Of a stretch of DNA of 32,757 nt, positions 18,801 to 26,951 are shown one piece after another. This stretch comes from Singulisphaera sp. GP187 (GTDB taxonomy: Bacteria; Planctomycetota; Planctomycetia; Gemmatales; Gemmataceae), in assembly GCA_945868575.1 (NCBI GenBank), contig CAMBMH010000027.1:1-32757 (forward strand). The letters run 5' to 3'. The translations under genes were made by a program, and so were the position numbers. The notes below the pieces were generated by a model. The model was not told the DNA's origin. It saw only the letters and a program-made list of their open reading frames with translations, and searched no databases. The number at the start of each line of letters is the position of its first letter. The first letter of the stretch is position 1.

Positions 18801-19904
18801 ATGGCCCTTTGCCTTGGGTTTATTGCCTGGAGTGGCATTGGTGTGTTGGCTTACTGTCTCGCTGGCCGCGATTATCCGATTTTTGCTTTGGCTGTATTTG
18901 GGTTTCTTTGGGCCGTGGCAATTGCTGTTTTGGATTCGAATGTGGTTGCAAGCTTGCTCCTTGGCAAGAACAAGCTTATTGCCCGGAAAATCCTTTTCGG
19001 CATTTCATTAACAGGCGCTTCCCTGGCTCTTTTTTGTATGTTGGGAATGGAGCTTGGAAAAACCTACCTGGAGACAGTCTCTTGTGGGATGGGTGTATTG
19101 ACCGCAATTGGCTTGGCGAGTTGTCTTTATTTGCGATCCCGTGAAATGGCAATAATTTCCTATGAATTGACAAGGTCAGAAATGGTCCAGGTCAACCGAG
19201 GATCGCAGGAGCTTTATGGCCATGGGATTTGGGTGGTATTGGCGCTGGGTGCCTGGATGCTTTGGCGAACCTTGGGATCCGTTGGCGAAATTACCCACCC
19301 CGTACTTTGGTCAATTGGAATATCGCTTGTAGGTGCCGCAGCAATAGCCCTTCTTCGAGGAGGTGAACTGCGCTGGATGGCAAGGCCTGGGGCCCTTCAG
19401 TTAACAGGAACCCTGGGAGTGGTTTCTTTAGTTTTCCTTGCGTGTTCCATTTATGAAACCCTGAGGGAAGGGATTGTGACCCTCGAGGAAGAGGTTACCA
19501 TTTTAAGAGCCGGTAACGATTTCCATTTCCAGGGCAGTTTTGCTGAGATGGCAATGGTTTGCAGCATTGCATTGGGACTTACTTGCGCCTATTTCGAGCG
19601 CCTTAGGCCCAAGAATCCGCATCCCGGTGAACCGGGATCGGATTGGGGTATGAATTTTGGTGGGCAGACCCCTTTTGCAATCGCTTTCTGGTTTGCTTTG
19701 GCAATTACGGTAATGGGCTATCTTTGTAGTAGTTATTTCATCAGGCTGGATAACGCATACCTTTTAACCATTGGTCTGGTTCCGCCCATTTTTGGATATC
19801 TGGCTCACAAATCCTCCCAGCCCGCCTTCCAGGGGAAATCTTCCAAAAGCGCGTCATTCCCAACATTTGAGGAAGGGAATTTTGATTTGCGCAAAGTTGC
19901 CTAG
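15831..19904 (+). CDS. Very large polytopic membrane protein with N-terminal zinc ribbon
   Basis: I do not recognise a characterised family. From the ATG at 15831 the protein has 1357 residues. One membrane segment (about 7-25) is followed by a four-cysteine zinc ribbon (C54-x2-C57, C68-x2-C71) and a soluble stretch to about 185. From about 190 to the end, hydrophobic helices follow one another almost without a break; I count roughly 35. No transporter, kinase, protease or glycosyltransferase motif stands out. A larger frame opens 36 codons upstream, but that part is not hydrophobic or conserved-looking, so the later ATG is used. The layout (small cytosolic domain, then dozens of short-loop helices) is reminiscent of DUF2339-type proteins, but that is only a structural resemblance. 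It is flanked by convergent and divergent genes and so probably transcribed alone. Confidence 0.8.
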   Translation: MNDATLPVFASLLLGVVAGPLVWWLGREVLRFVAWHLEYGKAWLPDLAEQEFHCPACAKNFGLDEAACSGCGKSREVAYYASIREVDIAAEQVLRLSRMGALDAETAKRMEEGLLRQRGALARMRKPQKSTIGKVELVLPGGEKAEGGYIHPETFHEFKNPGKHPLRLKPVLVTDEAALPTGGLAIFSRMAGWFLVLAGVSCWLHGAFPLGASRSQIPGLAESWTGLALLLAGIYSLAFGRASALLAHFASFGTGILVPAFWVVGPWIHGVDIAPGDWAVGLACGALCACGGAIIDRYLAQWRGEYWEEGSAPPEASVAEGRLMSFSGLALGILQMGALAGLARPDGWFGPWGAVIGSAWGLVALFGFQLGQLVLSGIRPDFRLPQWLFECAFGGIIALAAGVGASHPIMGVSTLTVGMGLLAFSGMFLACGPTKSTLGLLKPDADKNAPLVVRAAILAGAGGLACAPALGPHPWIGVGSSFIGALSLLALGAVLRQRAFFVAGLCLVALAGGLGAHEALRETHHNVFDQSWMVIDGAVLGIALGAGIARILERLAHPQTTLAGSATLWMRLFSVQVLMACAIASLVWALVHRNLSEVHDWTNPVTALAWAITLVLVAQVRSLRGHGFGLLAISGSILFAGILDKITGISILSVQAGLFVTGCGGLLLAMGIGRIRPSSRRLSKVSISWAMALLGIHVSGVLAIVIGRNAGWEALAIPSVVGGATWMLISRNRNLPGLGWVALFWMAAGVTPYASRLPSVPEQISPFLAMALIGLFLWWWIAPARILRRARPVGPVFAILVGILSFIGGVATNPLDVSAGAFVGISVVLLALAPRVWDSSRMLWLLAVAFASLVILLGRNFAEISSRDGPEIWAIGLGVFVVGIALMARIGRNFPRWRTCQFQAVSAVGFFVLFAGLAACVIAPIAMVTEQSLLGLGLLVATPFAVALAIASLSSLLPGDTGLEFRPKLASEVIYHDNSLQARAGNILDNMALCLGFIAWSGIGVLAYCLAGRDYPIFALAVFGFLWAVAIAVLDSNVVASLLLGKNKLIARKILFGISLTGASLALFCMLGMELGKTYLETVSCGMGVLTAIGLASCLYLRSREMAIISYELTRSEMVQVNRGSQELYGHGIWVVLALGAWMLWRTLGSVGEITHPVLWSIGISLVGAAAIALLRGGELRWMARPGALQLTGTLGVVSLVFLACSIYETLREGIVTLEEEVTILRAGNDFHFQGSFAEMAMVCSIALGLTCAYFERLRPKNPHPGEPGSDWGMNFGGQTPFAIAFWFALAITVMGYLCSSYFIRLDNAYLLTIGLVPPIFGYLAHKSSQPAFQGKSSKSASFPTFEEGNFDLRKVA

Positions 19905-19945
19905 GACAAATTCATTCATGAGACTTTGCAATCGAATGGGGCGGT

Positions 19946-20482
19946 CTAGGCAATTCCATTACGAATTCGGTGATCCCAAAGGAGTAGCGCGGTAATTGTT
20001 TTGGCATCCTTGATGGTTCCATCAAGCGTCCATGCCAATGCAGTTTCCCAAGGAATTGTCACGGGTTCCATTTGCTCATCGGCTTCAAGGGCCATTTCCC
20101 CTTTGGTGAGCCCTTTCGCAACATACAGGTGGATCACTTCGGACATTACGCCCGGAGATGGTATGAATTCCCCAATTTTTTGAAGGGAACTTCCCGGGCC
20201 TGTAAGCTTGTAACCTGTTTCCTCGGCCAATTCACGCTCGGCGGCATGATCGGGTATTTCGTTTGGTTCCAGCGTCCCAGCCGGAATTTCCCAGAGTTCG
20301 GTTTGGAAGATAAAACGGTGATTTTTCAGAAGGCAAACCGACCCATCATCCAAAAGCGGGAGGATCGCCACCGCTCCCGGGTGTAGGACCACATCCCGGC
20401 GAATCAGCACACCATCCGGATTGGTTGATTCATGCAAGGCAACCTTGATGCGCCTGCCCGTGTGAAGGATTTTATAATCCAT
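19946..20482 (-). CDS. Nudix hydrolase, ADP-ribose pyrophosphatase-like
   Basis: This 178-residue protein has a perfect Nudix box at residues 69-91 (GX5EX7REUXEEXGU: G69, E75, R83-E84, E87-E88, G90). The preceding LWEIPAG is typical of the ADP-ribose pyrophosphatase (NudF) branch, as is the ESPGVMSE-like segment, here IPSPGVMSE. It should hydrolyse ADP-ribose or a similar nucleoside diphosphate sugar to AMP and sugar phosphate. The ATG overlaps the end of the CPBP gene by 11 bases and has AAGGA eight bases upstream. It is the last gene of the cinA operon. Confidence 0.9.
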   Translation of the reverse strand: MDYKILHTGRRIKVALHESTNPDGVLIRRDVVLHPGAVAILPLLDDGSVCLLKNHRFIFQTELWEIPAGTLEPNEIPDHAAERELAEETGYKLTGPGSSLQKIGEFIPSPGVMSEVIHLYVAKGLTKGEMALEADEQMEPVTIPWETALAWTLDGTIKDAKTITALLLWDHRIRNGIA

Positions 20483-21422
20483 TTTTTAGTTCCTTGGGGT
20501 TAAAACATTGGTTAATCGGTTGAGGTTTTACAAAAACGAAACGGAGGGCTCCAAGCACCAATCCTGAGAGGAAAACACCCAGGGTTAATGAGGTCAAGGG
20601 GTTAGCCTGGATTTGGGTTTCAAGGGTTTCCAATCCCTCCCGGAGTGGGCTATCATGACAAACGCCAAGCATGGTGAGGGAATTGTTCGTAAAGTGGGCG
20701 ATTATCGGCCCATAAAGCGATCCGGTAAATAGGGCCAAGGCATGTAACAACATTCCCAAAACGGCGGCATAAAGTGCCTGGCCTGGATCGACATGCATGA
20801 TGCCAAACAAAAAAGAAGTAAAAAGAAGACCATATAGAGAGCCCATTCTGGCAACCAAACCCTGTCCCAGGAAGCCACGGCAAAATAATTCTTCGCCAAT
20901 TGCCGGGCCCAAACCGATCACCAAAATCCCTGACCACCATGGCCACGGCGCCAACATCGATGCTGCTTCCCCTTCGCGGGGGATCTGGGGGATGTAATGT
21001 CGGGCCAAAAGTGACAAACCTTCCGCGAGGAAAAAAAGACCAAATCCCAGTCCAAGTCCAAAAAAAAGGTCGGATAACTTGAAGTAATGAAGGCCGATCC
21101 TTTGTTTCCAGTATTGGCCATGGAATCGTCTTAGCAGCACGAAGGCATAGATCCAGGAAAGGACCTGCGCGACACCCAAACCCACCACAAGTGCAAGTGT
21201 CGCCTGGCCTGATGTCAAATATTTTCTGGGCCCCAACTCATCCATTAAAAGAGCTTTGGCGGGATTGGTCAGGATTTCCCAACACAGGATTCCGGTCGCG
21301 ATCAATCCACCCGGAATTTGAGTGATGATCAGGTAAAATAGTACCCATAGCATCGCCCAACCCGGGCCAGGCTGGGGTTTACGACCGGCGACAAAAGGGA
21401 TATTCGGATCAGAAATAGCCAC
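20472..21422 (-). CDS. CPBP family intramembrane metalloprotease-like protein
   Basis: This 316-residue protein has about eight hydrophobic helices. The family (CAAX protease/Abi, PF02517) motifs are intact: E177-E178-x3-R182 (EELFCRGF), H210 in FGIMHVD, and H243-x2-N246 (HFTNN). These residues bind the metal and form the active site in Rce1-type proteases, so it is probably active. The substrate is unknown, as no prenylated CAAX targets are expected in bacteria. The start is GTG, 14 bases inside the preceding gene, pointing to coupled translation. Confidence 0.88.
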   Translation of the reverse strand: MAISDPNIPFVAGRKPQPGPGWAMLWVLFYLIITQIPGGLIATGILCWEILTNPAKALLMDELGPRKYLTSGQATLALVVGLGVAQVLSWIYAFVLLRRFHGQYWKQRIGLHYFKLSDLFFGLGLGFGLFFLAEGLSLLARHYIPQIPREGEAASMLAPWPWWSGILVIGLGPAIGEELFCRGFLGQGLVARMGSLYGLLFTSFLFGIMHVDPGQALYAAVLGMLLHALALFTGSLYGPIIAHFTNNSLTMLGVCHDSPLREGLETLETQIQANPLTSLTLGVFLSGLVLGALRFVFVKPQPINQCFNPKELKNGL

Positions 21423-22998
21423 GCCAACCCAACCAGACTATAAGGTCATAGATCCAGGGAAGCTTCCAGGGGGTCCATGCAGGCCATGATGCGGAAAAGA
21501 CTCCAATCAGCAAAAGGAACAGGACAAAAGACCTTTTTCTCTGGGATTTTTGGAGCTTTTCAAGAGCGGGAATGGCGCAAAGAAGAAGAAAAGGAGTAAG
21601 CCACATCAGCCAGCGAGGGGCGCAGCTCATACCACCATAATTATCGCTTTTGTAGAGGTAAAATCCAATCAGAATCACCATTAATCCAAGGGATGTCAGG
21701 GCCAGTTTCCTTGTGGGACGTGTTTCGGCGGATGTGGTCGATTCGGTTTTGCGGCCAAATAGCCAGGCGACGGCTCCCCAGAGGGAAAGCACAAAAATCG
21801 GAGTAAGGGAAAAAAGCCCATGGTGTCCCACAAGGAGATGGAAGGTGTATTCCCCTCTTGTTTGTCCCATGTTTCTTCGGGCAAAATCGATGTTGCGCTT
21901 GAGGTTACCAAAGTTGTCGTATGGGTGCCAGGAACTGCCTTCATAATCGTACCAGGGGCCTCCGAATTCCGAATAGGCGGGTAAAAACGATCCGATTGAA
22001 ACATAGTTGAGGAGAATCAAAGCGCCAATAAATAGCGAGGCTGAACCAAGAAACACCAAAATCGTGATGGGTCTGCGCCAGTCAAGCCAAAGCACCAAAA
22101 TGGCTCCCAAAAAAGCCAGGGATGGGAGTTCCATGGTAAATGCAAGTCCGCATGCCGCACCGGAAAGCACTGTGATTCCCAACCCGGGATAGCGGTTGTT
22201 AACCATGGCCCAAAGTGTGAAGGTCACGAGAAAGACCACGGGGGTGTGATTGTTGAGTGTGATCAAGAATGGTGTAACAAGGGAGCCAAACGCCGCGGCC
22301 GCGACAAGGACAATCCGAACCCATCCGGATTCCGTAAGGCGAAAAATGATTGAAGCCAATAGGCCAAGATAAATGATAAATGGCAAAATATTCAGGAAAA
22401 ACAGGGTTGTGCGGATCACCGCCGCAGGTTGTTCCTTGAGTGTCCAGCCTGTGATTTTTTCGAGCATCCAGGTCCAACCCGCCAGCATGGTCGGAAACAG
22501 TGGAGGCTTGCTAGAATAAAATTCCAATGTATCCGGTTTTAAAACCCTGTCGATGCTGTTCCAGCCATCCTCAAACAACAGCCCTCTGTCGGAGGCGATC
22601 CTTGTCTGTTTTCCGGAAAGTAAGAGTGCCGGGATCGCAAAAGGTTGATTGATTCCAGGCTGCGTGATACCAATAAGGGCGGCCGCGCTTGCATGGAATG
22701 CGTTCTTGTCACGGCTGCCGATTACATAGGTTCCGTTTTCCAGAAGGGAACGGACCGTTAGCCATCTTGAACGGTCATTCGAGCTAAGTGTAACCACTGG
22801 TGATGGTCTTTTGGTGATCCATGCCCGTTTGGAATTGACCTCGTCCGTCGCCCGGAAAAGGGTCGGATCATAAAGCTGGGTTACCGAGGCGAGGCGTCCC
22901 GCAGCCATGATTCCAGCCAAAAGAATCAGCAGCCAGCAAACAGCTTTTTGCGCCTGAACAGGCAACAGCGATAGTCCATCAGTTTGAGGAGCGGCCAT
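21409..22998 (-). CDS. Polytopic membrane protein, GT-C glycosyltransferase-like
   Basis: This 529-residue protein has about eleven hydrophobic helices and a periplasmic-type loop after the first helix. Acidic residues in that loop (TDEVNSKR) and the FYSSKPPLFPTMLAGW segment at the start of the next helix resemble GT-C enzymes, which transfer sugars from polyprenyl-phosphate carriers. Family assignment is by layout, not by a firm motif. The ATG directly abuts the cinA stop codon and has a strong AAAGGAGT site eight bases upstream inside cinA. It overlaps the CPBP gene by 14 bases. Confidence 0.7.
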   Translation of the reverse strand: MAAPQTDGLSLLPVQAQKAVCWLLILLAGIMAAGRLASVTQLYDPTLFRATDEVNSKRAWITKRPSPVVTLSSNDRSRWLTVRSLLENGTYVIGSRDKNAFHASAAALIGITQPGINQPFAIPALLLSGKQTRIASDRGLLFEDGWNSIDRVLKPDTLEFYSSKPPLFPTMLAGWTWMLEKITGWTLKEQPAAVIRTTLFFLNILPFIIYLGLLASIIFRLTESGWVRIVLVAAAAFGSLVTPFLITLNNHTPVVFLVTFTLWAMVNNRYPGLGITVLSGAACGLAFTMELPSLAFLGAILVLWLDWRRPITILVFLGSASLFIGALILLNYVSIGSFLPAYSEFGGPWYDYEGSSWHPYDNFGNLKRNIDFARRNMGQTRGEYTFHLLVGHHGLFSLTPIFVLSLWGAVAWLFGRKTESTTSAETRPTRKLALTSLGLMVILIGFYLYKSDNYGGMSCAPRWLMWLTPFLLLCAIPALEKLQKSQRKRSFVLFLLLIGVFSASWPAWTPWKLPWIYDLIVWLGWRGYF

Positions 22999-24342
22999 TT
23001 ATCGGGACTCCTTTGAATTCACCGACGATTGCAAAGGGTTTTTGGGAGTTGCTGATTTTTTTGCAAGGAGTCTTAAACGCAAAAGGTTAAGGGTCATCAA
23101 AGCGGTGCGATGCTGAATTTCCGACCGCGATCCATGCCAGTGCTGGGTGTGTTCAGAGGAGATTTCCGTCCCATCATCCACCGCGGCAAATACCAGGCCC
23201 GCCGGTTTGCCCGGGCCACCATCACCAGGCCCCGCATATCCCACCACTGCAACACCAATATCCGTCCCAAGGCGCTCGCGGACGGATTTTGCCAGGAATT
23301 TGGCGGTTTCCGGGCCCACACAGTCCTCGGTTTCCAAAAGATGTTTTGGATAATCCAAAAGGCGTTCTTTGGCTTTGGCCTGGTAAACGACGAGCGAACC
23401 TGCCAACCACTCGGAAATTCCTGGCACAGCACCAAGCAGTGATGCGGCACGGCCGCATGTAATGCTTTCGGCGAGAGAAACACTTAGTTTCAGCTCTTCC
23501 AAAAGCGATGCAACGGCTTCCTGTAGGGTGTCGTTATCCGCACCAAAAACCAATTCTCCAAGGCGATCCCGGATGGTCGCCTCGATAGGCGCGATATGGG
23601 ATTGGGCTTCGGCTGGGCTTTCGCCTCTTGCGGTGATGCTTAGGCTAATGATTGCGTTGGAGGCTGTGATTCCGACTTCCGGCTCGGCACCCCTTTTGGT
23701 CAGGTCGAGCAGTTTTTCCTCCACTGCGGATTCGCCTGCCCCGAATGTACGGATGGTCCTCCTTGCCAAAAACCCTCCTCCCAAACCAAGTTTGCCCAGA
23801 TCGGCTTTTAATAGTCTGGGTTCGACCTCGTTTTTCCACATAAGTTCCATTTCCCGCGGGGGTCCGGGAAGGGCGACGAGGATTGTCCCATTATGGACCA
23901 TGAAGATGCCGGGCGCGGTTCCATTGCTATTGGGAAGGGGCTCGGAACCTTTTGGAAAAAGGGCCTGAACCCTGTTTCGCTCGGGGCATATGCGATTTCT
24001 TTTGGAAAACATTTCCTGGATAGCGACCCAGGACGCTTCATCGAAAACGAGATCCACTTCGGCGAGTTTGGCCATCGTTTCCCGGGTAAGGTCGTCCTGG
24101 GTTGGTCCAAGGCCTCCGCTGATAATAACCAGGCCGGCTCTCGAAGCCGCAAGGCGGAAGCTGGTTAGATTGACCTCGTGGTCGTCCGGGATTGTGCTAT
24201 GCCATCCCGTTTGCACTCCGATTTCCGCCAGTTTCCGGCTAAGCCATTGGCTGTTCGTGTCCAGATTTGCGCCCGAGGTAAGTTCGCTTCCGATCGAGAC
24301 AATTTCCGCTTTGCTATGGGCGGGGTTATTTGTGGCGGCCAT
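22999..24342 (-). CDS. cinA: CinA family protein (molybdopterin-binding + nicotinamide nucleotide amidase domains)
   Basis: This 447-residue protein has both parts of full-length CinA. An N-terminal MoCF-type domain carries IVSIGSELTSG and the SGGLGPTQDDLTRE loop (75-88), linked in the family to ADP-ribose pyrophosphatase activity. A C-terminal amidase (PncC-like) domain begins at about 275. The usual AESCTGG motif reads AESITCG here (291-297): the catalytic-type Ser293 and Thr295 stay, but the cysteine and first glycine are changed. In this family the protein recycles nicotinamide mononucleotide, and it was first named for competence. It heads a four-gene operon whose last gene is another ADP-ribose pyrophosphatase-like enzyme. 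The tail after about 425 is basic and unconserved-looking. Confidence 0.93.
   Translation of the reverse strand: MAATNNPAHSKAEIVSIGSELTSGANLDTNSQWLSRKLAEIGVQTGWHSTIPDDHEVNLTSFRLAASRAGLVIISGGLGPTQDDLTRETMAKLAEVDLVFDEASWVAIQEMFSKRNRICPERNRVQALFPKGSEPLPNSNGTAPGIFMVHNGTILVALPGPPREMELMWKNEVEPRLLKADLGKLGLGGGFLARRTIRTFGAGESAVEEKLLDLTKRGAEPEVGITASNAIISLSITARGESPAEAQSHIAPIEATIRDRLGELVFGADNDTLQEAVASLLEELKLSVSLAESITCGRAASLLGAVPGISEWLAGSLVVYQAKAKERLLDYPKHLLETEDCVGPETAKFLAKSVRERLGTDIGVAVVGYAGPGDGGPGKPAGLVFAAVDDGTEISSEHTQHWHGSRSEIQHRTALMTLNLLRLRLLAKKSATPKNPLQSSVNSKESR
23007..23014 (-). promoter_or_regulatory. Strong ribosome binding site of the GT-C-like gene
   Basis: AAAGGAGT (minus strand) lies inside the last codons of cinA, eight bases before the ATG at 22998. 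It sets that start and supports expression from the cinA transcript. Confidence 0.8.
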
Positions 24343-24470
24343 GTCTATCTGGGGGTTGGCCCCTTCTCCCTGGAATCAGTTTAAAAAATAAGCCCGCCGC
24401 CCCGGATCGAATCCTAAGATCGAAGCCTGGACCTCAAAGGCTACACTAAAGGAATCAGGTGGAGGATTCC

Positions 24471-24797
24471 ATGATCAGGCAGTTGGGTTGTTTGGAATTG
24501 GCAGAATGGATTAAGGGCAAAAAGCCGTTTACCCTTTTGGATGTGAGGCAACCGGTGGAGAACGAAACCGCCGCCCTCCCCAACAGCCAGCTAATTCCTT
24601 TGGATGAATTGGTGATGCGGGTCGGTGAAATTGAACAGGCCAACGGGGTTCCGCTGGTGGTGTATTGCCATCACGGTGTGCGGAGTCTCCATGCCGGGTC
24701 CTGGCTTGCCGCTAACGGATTTGATCCGGTTTTTTCACTTTCTGGTGGGATTGATGCATGGTCTCAAATGATCGATCCCGGTGTTCCCCGCTACTAA
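24471..24797 (+). CDS. Single-domain rhodanese-like protein
   Basis: This 108-residue protein has one rhodanese fold: LLDVRQPVENETAALPNS, then active-site loop C66-HHGVR (C66 to R71) and a terminal FSLSGGIDAWS. The cysteine is present, so it can carry persulfide sulfur. The six-residue loop CHHGVR resembles GlpE-type or MoeB-associated rhodaneses. The start is set at the ATG at 24471 because GGAGG sits five bases upstream; an in-frame GTG twelve bases earlier overlaps that site. It lies 58 bases upstream of moaC, so a role in sulfur supply for molybdopterin is possible but only inferred. Confidence 0.9.
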   Translation: MIRQLGCLELAEWIKGKKPFTLLDVRQPVENETAALPNSQLIPLDELVMRVGEIEQANGVPLVVYCHHGVRSLHAGSWLAANGFDPVFSLSGGIDAWSQMIDPGVPRY

Positions 24798-24799
24798 TC

Positions 24800-24831
24800 C
24801 CCCAAGGTGAGATTTGTCGCGGGCCTTGGGG
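24800..24831 (+). repeat. Hairpin between rhodanese gene and moaC
   Basis: CCCCAAGG (24800-24807) pairs with CCTTGGGG (24824-24831) over a 16-base loop. No T run follows, so it is not a standard terminator. It may be a leader or processing hairpin. Confidence 0.4.
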
Positions 24832-24855
24832 TTGGGCATTCCTGGGAGATAAAAA

Positions 24856-25389
24856 ATGAATCCAAAACCGCTCAATCTTACCCATTTTGACGAATCAGGG
24901 GCTTCCCGCATGGTTGAGGTAGGCCAAAAAGCAGAAACTCCGCGAATGGCCCGGGCCCGAGGATTGGTGCGGATGAGTCCAGAAACCCTGGAACTGATTC
25001 GAAACCGGGGTTTCGCCAAAGGGGATGTGCTCGAGGTGGCCCGATTGGCCGGAATCCAAGCTGCAAAACGGACTTGGGAGCTGATTCCCCTGTGCCATCA
25101 GGTGCCCCTGACCGGGGTACAGGTAAATTTTTCGTTTCCCGGTCCCGATCAGGTCGAAATAGAGGCTATTTCCAAAACGATTGCCCGAACAGGTGTCGAG
25201 ATGGAGGCTTTAGTTGCTGTAAGTGTTGCCGGTTTGACGATCTATGACATGTGCAAAAGTGTGGACCGTGTTATGGAATTGCACGGAGTGCGGTTGATGG
25301 AAAAGACAGGCGGATTAAATGGGGATTTTTACCGCAATTCCTCCACACCCGGTTCTGCCAACCTAGTAATGGGTGGTACCCCGGAATGA
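24856..25389 (+). CDS. moaC: Cyclic pyranopterin monophosphate synthase MoaC
   Basis: This 177-residue enzyme makes cyclic pyranopterin monophosphate, the second half of the first step of molybdenum cofactor synthesis. Family residues are present: H81 in [31 protein letters not shown]131 and K134 in YDMCKSVD, and K150 in LMEKTGG. A GGGAGA site precedes the ATG. The stop codon overlaps the start of the polyprenyl synthase gene (ATGA), so the two are translationally coupled. The other moa genes are not in this window. Confidence 0.96.
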   Translation: MNPKPLNLTHFDESGASRMVEVGQKAETPRMARARGLVRMSPETLELIRNRGFAKGDVLEVARLAGIQAAKRTWELIPLCHQVPLTGVQVNFSFPGPDQVEIEAISKTIARTGVEMEALVAVSVAGLTIYDMCKSVDRVMELHGVRLMEKTGGLNGDFYRNSSTPGSANLVMGGTPE

Positions 25390-26453
25390 ACAAAGAGCAA
25401 AACATGAGCCCCGTTGCTTTTTTGGAAAAGACTGCCGCAGCGCAATCTGAACTGCACGCCTCGATCACATTAGAGGATGCTGTTCGCAGAACCGTTGCTT
25501 CCGAACTTCCCCAGATACCTGAGTTGGCTGAGGTCGACCGCCAGATCGACATGGTCCTCAATCGTTGCCATCCCCGTTTTGCCAACATGGTGGAGCAGGT
25601 CCGCAACTTTCGGGGCAAACGGTTCCGTCCCCTGATGGTCCTGCTCTCGGCCAAAGCGGTTGGAAACATTACCCCCAAGCACGCTGCACTTGGGGCCGTC
25701 ATGGAGCTGATCCACACCGCGACCCTTGTCCATGATGATGTATTGGACGGTGCGATGGTTCGCCGCCATGCACCCACCGTGAATGCCGTCCACGACAACT
25801 ACAACAGCATTCTTTTGGGTGACTGGATCCTGAGCCAAGCCTTTTCGCTCGCAAGCACACTCGAAAACATAAAAATCAATCACATGCTTTCTGAAGCCGC
25901 TTGTCGCATTTGCGAAGGCGAGCTGAATCAGGGGCTCGAGCGTGGCAATCTGGCCCTCGAAGAAGGGGCTTATTACGACAACATTGACGGCAAGACCGCA
26001 GAGCTAATCGCCTCTTGCTGTAGGGTCTCGGCCGTTTTGGCCAACGCACCAGAAGATCAGGTTCGTCACTTGGAAAACTTTGGCCGAAAGGTCGGCATGG
26101 CTTTCCAAGTGGCTGATGACCTGCTTGATTTGTGGGGAGACGAAGACCGGACCGGAAAATCTCTCGGGACCGATCTCCAACAGGGAAAACTTACCCTGCC
26201 GATGATACATGCCCTTAAGCAACCCCTTGGGCCAAAGGTGATGGCAATCCTTAAGAATCCTCCCGAAGATTCGACTCGCGCCCGGGAAGCTCTGGTTCCC
26301 CTTTTGGAAGAGTCGGGTTCGCTCGAATACACCCGGCAAAAAGCCCGGGAATTTGTTCAGCAGGCAAGGGCGGAATTGGCCCACCTGCCCCCAACGCCTT
26401 GGCGCAATCAGCTTGCATCCATGGCCGAAAAGGCCGTCGCAAGGACGGCCTGA
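25386..26453 (+). CDS. Polyprenyl (trans-isoprenyl) diphosphate synthase
   Basis: This 355-residue protein carries the two aspartate-rich motifs of trans-prenyltransferases: D117-D118-V-L-D121 in LVHDDVLDG and D244-D245-L-L-D248 in [12 protein letters not shown]. The GKRFRPLM segment binds isopentenyl diphosphate. It extends allylic diphosphates, giving geranylgeranyl to octaprenyl products. Chain length cannot be read with certainty; the sequence looks closest to the IspB/HepT type used for quinone side chains. The start overlaps the moaC stop (ATGA). A second ATG six codons later, after AAAGAG, is also possible. The open frame extends further upstream inside moaC but is not needed. Confidence 0.95.
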   Translation: MNKEQNMSPVAFLEKTAAAQSELHASITLEDAVRRTVASELPQIPELAEVDRQIDMVLNRCHPRFANMVEQVRNFRGKRFRPLMVLLSAKAVGNITPKHAALGAVMELIHTATLVHDDVLDGAMVRRHAPTVNAVHDNYNSILLGDWILSQAFSLASTLENIKINHMLSEAACRICEGELNQGLERGNLALEEGAYYDNIDGKTAELIASCCRVSAVLANAPEDQVRHLENFGRKVGMAFQVADDLLDLWGDEDRTGKSLGTDLQQGKLTLPMIHALKQPLGPKVMAILKNPPEDSTRAREALVPLLEESGSLEYTRQKAREFVQQARAELAHLPPTPWRNQLASMAEKAVARTA

Positions 26454-26465
26454 TTACCTTTTTTT
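26432..26465 (+). terminator. Possible terminator at the end of the polyprenyl synthase gene
   Basis: GGCCGTC (26432-26438) and GACGGCC (26444-26450) form a 7-bp stem with a 5-base loop, overlapping the last codons. Seven T follow at 26459-26465, about eight bases from the stem, which is looser than usual. Confidence 0.5.
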
Positions 26466-26506
26466 GATGCCTAGAACAAAGAATTAAAACTCAATCAAAG
26501 CCAAAC

Positions 26507-26761
26507 TTAACGAGCTTGGGTTTCTTCTTCTGTCTTTGCGCGTAATGGTCCGCGATAGGTGATGCGTCCCTTGCCCAGGTCATAGGGCGAGATTTCAACA
26601 GTAACAATATCCCCGGGAAGAATTCGGATAAAATTCTTGCGGATTTTCCCGGCAATATGGGCTTTCACCTCGTGCCCGTTATCTAATTTAACCATAAATT
26701 GCGTGTTGGGAAGGGCGGTTGTTACTTTGCCCTGCTGCAAAAAAGCTTCTTCTTTTGCCAT
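26507..26761 (-). CDS. infA: Translation initiation factor IF-1
   Basis: This 84-residue OB-fold protein binds the ribosomal A site during initiation. Family signatures include [37 protein letters not shown] and [17 protein letters not shown]. It is about 12 residues longer than the usual 71-72, with a charged C-terminal tail ([10 protein letters not shown]), a harmless-looking extension. The ribosome binding site GAGGAG is strong. The gene stands alone, away from any ribosomal protein operon. Confidence 0.97.
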   Translation of the reverse strand: MAKEEAFLQQGKVTTALPNTQFMVKLDNGHEVKAHIAGKIRKNFIRILPGDIVTVEISPYDLGKGRITYRGPLRAKTEEETQAR

Positions 26762-26951
26762 CCGTTCGTGCTCCTCTGTGAAAATAGGAAGACATCAAGC
26801 AGTTATCATACAGGATTCCATCGGCCAAACCCAGCGGGATTTGGGGGTGAAATTGATGAAATTGACTTCACGGGCCCCTAATTCGACATAAAGGGGCTAT
26901 TTGAGGTTTCGTTTCAAGAAAAGCGCCAATTCAAGCCCGCTGGTTTTAAAA

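Noticed and set aside
19897-19953. Inverted repeat TTGCCTAG/CTAGGCAA as a terminator between the large membrane protein and the Nudix gene
   Set aside because: The stem is only 8 bp with a loop of about 37 bases, no T run follows, and it overlaps the coding end; it may be chance.
20472-21422. Abortive-infection (phage defence) gene, as the Abi name of the CPBP family might suggest
   Set aside because: CPBP proteins have many roles, and the neighbours (cinA, Nudix, GT-C-like) are not defence genes.
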